64,000 nt of DNA from positions 1-64,000 of the forward strand of contig CAVCUL010000005.1 of assembly GCA_963605415.1 (NCBI GenBank). The letters are read 5' to 3'. How positions within the stretch are numbered: the first letter of the stretch is position 1; each line of letters begins with the position of its first letter. The notes beneath the pieces were generated by a model. The model saw only the letters and a program-made list of their open reading frames with translations, had not been told where the DNA came from and searched no databases. The position numbers were made by a program, and so were the translations under genes. This DNA is from CAG-217 sp963605415 (GTDB lineage Bacteria; Bacillota; Clostridia; Oscillospirales; Acutalibacteraceae). This document shows, in pieces, positions 59,503 through 64,000 of this stretch.

Positions 59503-60636
59503 ATGTTGGGTGCAAGACCAAAGAAAATGATGAATTTGTATATTCTGGATATACTAAAGCGAAATACGGATGCTGAACATCCTATGACGCAGAGGGAAAT
59601 TCAAAGGCGGCTTGAAATCGAATATGATATGACGGTTGAAAGAAAGGCAGTCAAGGCCAATCTGGAGGACCTGATCAATGACGGCTCGTACAATATCGAG
59701 TACGCCACAAAAGTGCGGTTTACCCCGAATGCGAAAACGGGAGAAATGGAGAAAAACGAGATCTTAACCGGGTTTTATTACAATGCCGTTTTTACCGATT
59801 CCGAACTTCGTCTGCTTATGGATTCGGTTTTGTTTTCAAAAAGTATTCCTGCCGGTCATAAAAGGGATTTGCTGAATAAGCTGAGAGATTTATCCAACAA
59901 ATATTTCAAGTTTAGCATGGCAAATATTCAGTCCTATGCGTCCGATGACAGAGAAATCAGCAAGGAATTGTTTTACACAATCGAAATGCTTGATGAAGCT
60001 ATAACCAAAGGCTTGCAGGTTAAATTTCTCTATAATGAATACGGTGCAGATAAGAAGCTTCATCACCGCTTGAACGAGGACGGAGAAGTCAGAGAATACA
60101 TAATCAATCCGTACACTATGGTTGCTAACAGCGGTAAATATTATCTGATTTGCAATTATGATAAGTATGATAACCTTTCCCATTATCGCATTGACAGAAT
60201 CAGCAATATTGAAATTTTGGACACGCCCAGAAAGCCGAAAAATCAGGTTGAGGGGCTTGTGGGTCTTGATGTTGCAAAGTATATGCAAGAGCATATTTTT
60301 ATGTTCGGCGGCAAGTCAATCAGGGCAAAATTTGAAATGCCGAAATACTTGATTTCAGATGTTCTCGATTCATTCGGAGCAAATGTCGATTTCAAAGATT
60401 TAGGCAACGATACGGTGCTTGCAAGCGTTAAAATAAATGAAAACGATATGCGTTATTGGGCAAGATTGTATGCCAGCCAAATCAAAATCACCGAGCCGAA
60501 AGAACTTGTTGAAATTCATGAAAATGATATGCTCAAAGATCTTGCTTTATATGAAGAGAAACAGAAAATCGATAATTGCCGAAAAATAATTTTTTCGTCT
60601 GAAAAGAGGTTTGATAACGGGAATAGGCAGAGTTAA
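59503..60636 (+). CDS. WYL-domain transcriptional regulator
   Basis: A 377-residue regulator. N-terminal winged helix (about 20-75: REIQRRLEIEYDMTVERKAVKANLEDL), then a WYL domain (about 165-260) with FLYNEYGADKK, YIINPYTMVANSGKYYLICNYD and the RIDRI motif, then a WCX-type C-terminal extension. WYL regulators often sense nucleic acids or nucleotides and frequently control defence loci. Start ATG 59503 after GAGGTGAACGCT. It lies at the end of the lower-GC cluster, downstream of the unknown gene, and may control it. A bidirectional terminator (about 60667-60690, AAGAACCGCAG/CTGCGGTTCTT) separates it from radC. Confidence 0.8.
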   Translation: MLGARPKKMMNLYILDILKRNTDAEHPMTQREIQRRLEIEYDMTVERKAVKANLEDLINDGSYNIEYATKVRFTPNAKTGEMEKNEILTGFYYNAVFTDSELRLLMDSVLFSKSIPAGHKRDLLNKLRDLSNKYFKFSMANIQSYASDDREISKELFYTIEMLDEAITKGLQVKFLYNEYGADKKLHHRLNEDGEVREYIINPYTMVANSGKYYLICNYDKYDNLSHYRIDRISNIEILDTPRKPKNQVEGLVGLDVAKYMQEHIFMFGGKSIRAKFEMPKYLISDVLDSFGANVDFKDLGNDTVLASVKINENDMRYWARLYASQIKITEPKELVEIHENDMLKDLALYEEKQKIDNCRKIIFSSEKRFDNGNRQS

Positions 60637-60707
60637 AGAGTATAAATAGCAAGGTAACGACAAGAACCGCAGTCTGCACTGCGGTTCTTTTGCTATGATT
60701 TTGCCTG

Positions 60708-61400
60708 TTAAACGGTAAAGAAGCCACTGTACTCCGGGTCGCTGCGCATGGAGTAGGTGCCGTTGGGGCTGACGATGATATGATCCAGCAGCTGGATGTG
60801 AATGGAACGCAGAGTGGAGAGCAGGTGAATGGTGAAATCCAAATCCTGCGCAGAGGGTTGGGGCTTGCCGCCGGGGTGATTATGGGCCAGCATAACGGCG
60901 CTGGCGTTATCCCGCAGAATATGCTCCAGCATGGTGCGTCGGTCTACGGATGCTAGGTTGACGCTGCCACTGCCCACCGCATGGGTCTGTAAAATCTTAG
61001 CATTGCTGTCCAGAGTGACCAAAAGCACTTGCTCGCAGGTTTTATCCTGCAGCAAATTGGCAAAGTAAGCGCAGCTTTGGGTGGCGTCGTTCAGGTGTTT
61101 GACCGGCTTATTCTGATTTTTGTGAATGCGCCGGTTCAGATCCCGTACCAGCAGAATTTGCACAGCGGTCTGCTCACCAATGCCCGGCACCTGCTGAAGA
61201 TCTGCCGCAGTGGCGTCAAAGACCTGTTCCAGTGAGCCAAATCGGTTAATTAGCGCATAGGCAATGGGCTTTACATCCTTGCGGGGAATGCTGACAGACA
61301 ACAGCAATTCCAGCAACTGGTGGTCCGGCATGGAATCGCCGCCGCCCTGCAGATAAGCAGCACGCATACGGGCACGGTGCCCGTCTCTGCTGATCTCCAT
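60708..61400 (-). CDS. radC: RadC-family JAB/MPN metalloprotease-like protein
   Basis: A 230-residue RadC protein. An N-terminal helix-hairpin-helix segment (ADLQQVPGIGEQTAVQILLVRDL, about 60-82) is followed by the JAB1/MPN domain with the JAMM motif HNHPGGKPQPSAQD (about 173-186) and an upstream glutamate. The name RadC is historical; a direct role in recombination repair is not supported, and the biochemical function is unsettled. The start at 61400 is seven bases after AGGAGG. A single leftward gene. Confidence 0.9.
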   Translation of the reverse strand: MEISRDGHRARMRAAYLQGGGDSMPDHQLLELLLSVSIPRKDVKPIAYALINRFGSLEQVFDATAADLQQVPGIGEQTAVQILLVRDLNRRIHKNQNKPVKHLNDATQSCAYFANLLQDKTCEQVLLVTLDSNAKILQTHAVGSGSVNLASVDRRTMLEHILRDNASAVMLAHNHPGGKPQPSAQDLDFTIHLLSTLRSIHIQLLDHIIVSPNGTYSMRSDPEYSGFFTV

Positions 61401-61584
61401 TTGCACCCCTCCTGATTTGAAAATTCAAAAAAAGGCGCGCCCCCGCATTGCGGAAAACACGCGTCTGTGTTCTGCCTAATATTATACAAGAAAATGCGGC
61501 GTTTGTAAAGACAACTGACGATTGGGTGTAGGCTTTGATTTGCTGCAATGCGCGCCCTTTTTTTCGCCGAAAACGGTGCTTTTG

Positions 61585-61642
61585 TGACAATATTGTCATT
61601 TTAAAAAAATAGATTGACTTTTTTCTTTTTTGCGTGTATGAT
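61585..61642 (+). promoter_or_regulatory. Promoter and upstream palindrome of the dlt-like cluster
   Basis: TTGACT at 61614-61619, a 17-bp spacer and TATGAT at 61637-61642. A perfect 14-bp palindrome, TGACAATATTGTCA (61585-61598), lies 16 bp upstream of the -35 box, a plausible activator or repressor site. A hairpin CGGTAAAG/CTTTACCG in the 138-nt leader (about 61675-61701) may be an attenuator. Confidence 0.6.
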
Positions 61643-61779
61643 CATAACAGTGAACTGTACTACGCGACATAATACGGTAAAGACAATTGGACTTTACCGG
61701 TTCTTTAGATTTTGTTGCGTGTCTTTTTGCATTTATGTGATTTAATAACGATAGCAAACAAATAATAGAGGTAAGTGAA

Positions 61780-63297
61780 ATGAAGAATGTATTGGAATTG
61801 TTGGAATGCACAGCAGGACGCCTGCCAAAGCAGACCGCCTTTGCAGATCAGCAGTGCAGCTACGACTACCAAACGGTGGTGAACACCGCGAAAGCCGTGG
61901 GCAGCGCGCTGGCTGCCAATGGAGACCGGAATCGCCCGATAGCCGTGCTGATGGAGCGGGGCGCACCCTGTTTGGTGACCTTGATGGGGGTGCTGTACAG
62001 CGGCAATTTCTATGTGGTGCTGGATCCGGAAATGCCCGCCGAGCGGGTAAATAAGATTTTGCGCACCTTGCAGCCCACGGCGCTGATCTGCGATGAGACC
62101 CACAAGGATGACCCGGCGGGACTGGAGTATGACGGCAAGGTGTACAGCGCAGAGGCGCTGGCGGCCGGTCAGGCGCAGCCGGAACTTTTACAGGCGGTGC
62201 GCCGCCGTATGATCGATACAGACCCGGCCTATGCCATCTTCACCTCCGGCTCCACCGGCAACCCTAAGGGCGTGGTGGTGAACCACCGCAGCGTGCTGGC
62301 CTATTCCGCCTGGGCGGCCGATACCTTTGGTATCAGCGAAAAGACCATCTTTGGCAATCAAACGCCCTTTTATTTCAGTATGTCGGTGACAGATATTTAC
62401 GCCACCATTCGTACAGGGGCCCAGCTGCATGTGATCCCCAAGTCGTATTTCTCTTTCCCGGCGCTGCTGATCCGCTATCTGAATGAGCGGCAGGTGAACA
62501 CCATTTACTGGGTGCCCTCCGCCCTGTCCATTGTGGCCAACTTAAAGGTGCTGGATTTTATGATGGCGGAGCATATCGAAAAGGTGCTGTTTGCCGGTGA
62601 GGTTATGCCGGCCAAGCAGCTGAATTACTGGCGCAGTAAGTACCCGAACGCCCTGTTTGCCAACCTGTTTGGTCCGACGGAAACCACGGACATTTGCACC
62701 TACTACATTGTGGATCGGGAGATCCGGGACACGGAGAGCGTGCCCATCGGCATTGCCTGCGACAACTGCGACAGCTTTGTGGTCACCGAGGACGGGCGCC
62801 TGGCCGGGATCGGCGAGGAGGGCGAGCTGTACGCCAGGGGCTCGTTCCTGGCGATGGGCTACTATAACGACCCGGACAAGACGGCGGCTGCTTTTGTGCA
62901 AAACCCGCTGCAAAGCCACTACCCGGAGCGGGTGTATAAAACCGGCGATCTGGTGCGCTGGAATGCGCAGGGCGAGCTGATCTATCTCTCCCGCCGAGAC
63001 TTCCAGATTAAGCACATGGGCTACCGTATTGAACTGGGCGAGATCGAGGCCGCGGCCACGGCCCAGCCGGGGGTGGATGTGTCCGTGTGCCTGTACGACC
63101 AAGCGGCGGATCAGCTGATCCTGATCTATGTGGGCGCTAAGGCGGAGCAGGACACCGTGCGGCAGGCATTGCAGGCGGCGCTGCCCGCATATATGCTGCC
63201 GGCTAAGGTCATTCAGGCCAAGACCATTCCCTACAACCAAAACGGCAAGACCGACCGCAAGGCGCTGGCTGCCGCATACTTTAACAAGGCTGACTAA
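61780..63297 (+). CDS. Amino-acid adenylating ligase, DltA-like
   Basis: A 505-residue AMP-forming enzyme that would activate an amino acid and load it on the carrier protein encoded next. Motifs: P-loop IFTSGSTGNPKGVVVNHRSV (about 150-170), NLFGPTETTDICTYY near 300, YKTGDLVRW near 386 and the C-terminal lysine in NQNGKTDRKALA. The size and single-domain form match DltA, which activates D-alanine for teichoic acid. The stand-alone ligase, carrier protein and MBOAT order equals dltA-C-B, but the amino acid is not readable by eye. Start ATG 61780 follows AGAGGTAAGTGAA. Confidence 0.8.
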   Translation: MKNVLELLECTAGRLPKQTAFADQQCSYDYQTVVNTAKAVGSALAANGDRNRPIAVLMERGAPCLVTLMGVLYSGNFYVVLDPEMPAERVNKILRTLQPTALICDETHKDDPAGLEYDGKVYSAEALAAGQAQPELLQAVRRRMIDTDPAYAIFTSGSTGNPKGVVVNHRSVLAYSAWAADTFGISEKTIFGNQTPFYFSMSVTDIYATIRTGAQLHVIPKSYFSFPALLIRYLNERQVNTIYWVPSALSIVANLKVLDFMMAEHIEKVLFAGEVMPAKQLNYWRSKYPNALFANLFGPTETTDICTYYIVDREIRDTESVPIGIACDNCDSFVVTEDGRLAGIGEEGELYARGSFLAMGYYNDPDKTAAAFVQNPLQSHYPERVYKTGDLVRWNAQGELIYLSRRDFQIKHMGYRIELGEIEAAATAQPGVDVSVCLYDQAADQLILIYVGAKAEQDTVRQALQAALPAYMLPAKVIQAKTIPYNQNGKTDRKALAAAYFNKAD

Positions 63298-63341
63298 AGT
63301 TCATTCAAAAATTTATATATAATGAAAAAGGAGAACTGAAA

Positions 63342-63569
63342 ATGGAAGAATTATTGGAGATCTTGGAAGAAATCAAACCCGGCGTAGACTTTAAGACCGA
63401 GACCCACCTGATCGACAACAAGGTGTTTGACTCCCTGGCGATCATGGCGCTGGTGGCAAAGCTCAGTGATGAATTCGATGTGGAGATTACGCCCTTGATG
63501 ATCGTGCCGGAGAACTTTCAGTCCGCCCAGGCTATGTGGCGGATGATCGAGAAATTGCAGGACGAATAA
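63342..63569 (+). CDS. Acyl/aminoacyl carrier protein (DltC-like)
   Basis: A 75-residue four-helix carrier protein. Ser31 in VFDSLAIM is the phosphopantetheine site (D-S-L motif). The acidic helices MEELLEILEEI and LVAKLSDEFDVEI are typical. It lies 44 bp after the ligase gene behind AAGGAG, and 25 bp before the MBOAT gene. Its job would be to carry the activated amino acid to the membrane acyltransferase. Confidence 0.85.
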   Translation: MEELLEILEEIKPGVDFKTETHLIDNKVFDSLAIMALVAKLSDEFDVEITPLMIVPENFQSAQAMWRMIEKLQDE

Positions 63570-63594
63570 AAATCATACATAAGGTAAGCAAGCT

Positions 63595-64000
63595 ATGTCG
63601 TTTACATCATTTTTGTATTTTCTCTTTGTCGGTGGTACATTGCTGCTCTATACACTGGCTCCCAAGCGGGTTAAGTGGTGTGTGCTGCTGGGTGCCAGCG
63701 CGGTCTATTATGTAATGGCAGCGAGGCTGCGCACCCTGTGGCTGGTGGCAGCCATCGTTATTGTGTACGGCGGCGGGCTGCTGCTGGGCCACCTGAACGA
63801 GCAGGGCAAAGCCCTGCGCAAGGCGGCTGCCGACAAAGAGGAAAAGAAACAAATTCGTAAAAAATATGACGCCAAAAAGCGCGCGGTGGTCACCGTGGCA
63901 GTGCTGGGCGTCTTTGGGCTGTTAATTGCCTTAAAATATGTAAATTTCCTGGGAGAGAGCGCCTACGGAATTGCCGCGCTGTTTGGCAGCATGAGCACCT
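63595..64000 (+). CDS. MBOAT-family acyltransferase (DltB-like), cut at the window end
   Basis: Starts ATG 63595 and remains open to the window edge; about 135 residues are visible. Opening SFTSFLYFLFVGGTLLLYTLAPKRVKWCVLLGASAVYYV is the standard N-terminus of MBOAT proteins (DltB/AlgI), with three membrane helices so far. A charged loop (KALRKAAADKEEKKQIRKKYDAKKR) precedes the next helix; AlgI-type proteins have a similar loop. The catalytic histidine would lie outside the window. It follows the carrier-protein gene and would transfer the aminoacyl group to an extracellular polymer. Confidence 0.8.
   Translation, partial: MSFTSFLYFLFVGGTLLLYTLAPKRVKWCVLLGASAVYYVMAARLRTLWLVAAIVIVYGGGLLLGHLNEQGKALRKAAADKEEKKQIRKKYDAKKRAVVTVAVLGVFGLLIALKYVNFLGESAYGIAALFGSMST

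Overview
The window looks like a chromosome segment of a spore-forming anaerobe of the Bacillota, class Clostridia, probably an uncultured gut member of the Oscillospiraceae/Ruminococcaceae group. The evidence is: three endospore genes (ypeB-like, spoVAD, sigG); indirect tRNA amidation by GatCAB; Gram-positive AGGAGG ribosome sites and TTGACA/TATAAT promoters; a Gram-positive LexA box before uvrBA; and carbohydrate genes typical of gut commensals (GH38 mannosidase, GH29 fucosidase, GH13, glycogen phosphorylase, BspA-like and collagen-like surface proteins). No 16S rRNA gene or other species marker is present, so anything below class is inference.

Layout. (1) 1-13.6 kb is visibly AT-rich accessory DNA. 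It holds a PBECR-like protein, a leftward operon (DUF2971 protein, a 2179-residue BspA-like leucine-rich surface protein, a 39-residue peptide), a tyrosine recombinase, a decayed stretch, and an integration module (excisionase-like HTH protein, AbiEi/AbiEii toxin-antitoxin pair, integrase). The module abuts the 3' end of a tRNA-Thr gene. (2) 13.8-46.6 kb is GC-rich core: pncC, tRNA-Pro, GH38-GH29, a YitT-type membrane protein, a lipoprotein, ypeB-like, proBA, a beta-propeller protein, a flippase, glycogen phosphorylase, GH13, aspS-gatCAB, spoVAD, an RluA pseudouridine synthase, uvrBA, a NUDIX hydrolase and a DUF218 protein. (3) 46.6-55.5 kb holds sigG, an Xre regulator facing a mosaic collagen-like/LRR surface protein, interspersed palindromic repeats, small proteins, a divergent EF-G paralogue, a DUF308 membrane protein and a MarR regulator. 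(4) 55.7-60.6 kb is lower in GC: a soluble FtsH-like AAA protease, two unknown proteins, a small phosphatase and a WYL regulator. (5) 60.7-64 kb holds radC and the start of a dlt-like cluster (adenylating ligase, carrier protein, MBOAT transferase) cut by the window edge.

The most interesting structure is at 8.2-9.4 kb. Two inverted 26-bp sites, each itself a near-perfect dyad with 11-bp arms, flank about 235 bp that carry a near-consensus promoter (TTTACA-17-TATAAT). A tyrosine recombinase gene lies alongside. As assembled, the promoter points away from the DUF2971/BspA operon into a terminator just outside the right site, and a second terminator inside the segment stops leftward read-through toward the operon. 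Inversion would turn the promoter toward the operon and remove that block. I read this as a phase-variation switch for a giant surface protein, captured here in the OFF state. The architecture is visible in the sequence; the switching is inferred.

Gene starts were chosen from ribosome binding sites and often differ from the longest possible frame. Functions are assigned from motif and family recognition by eye, without database searches.
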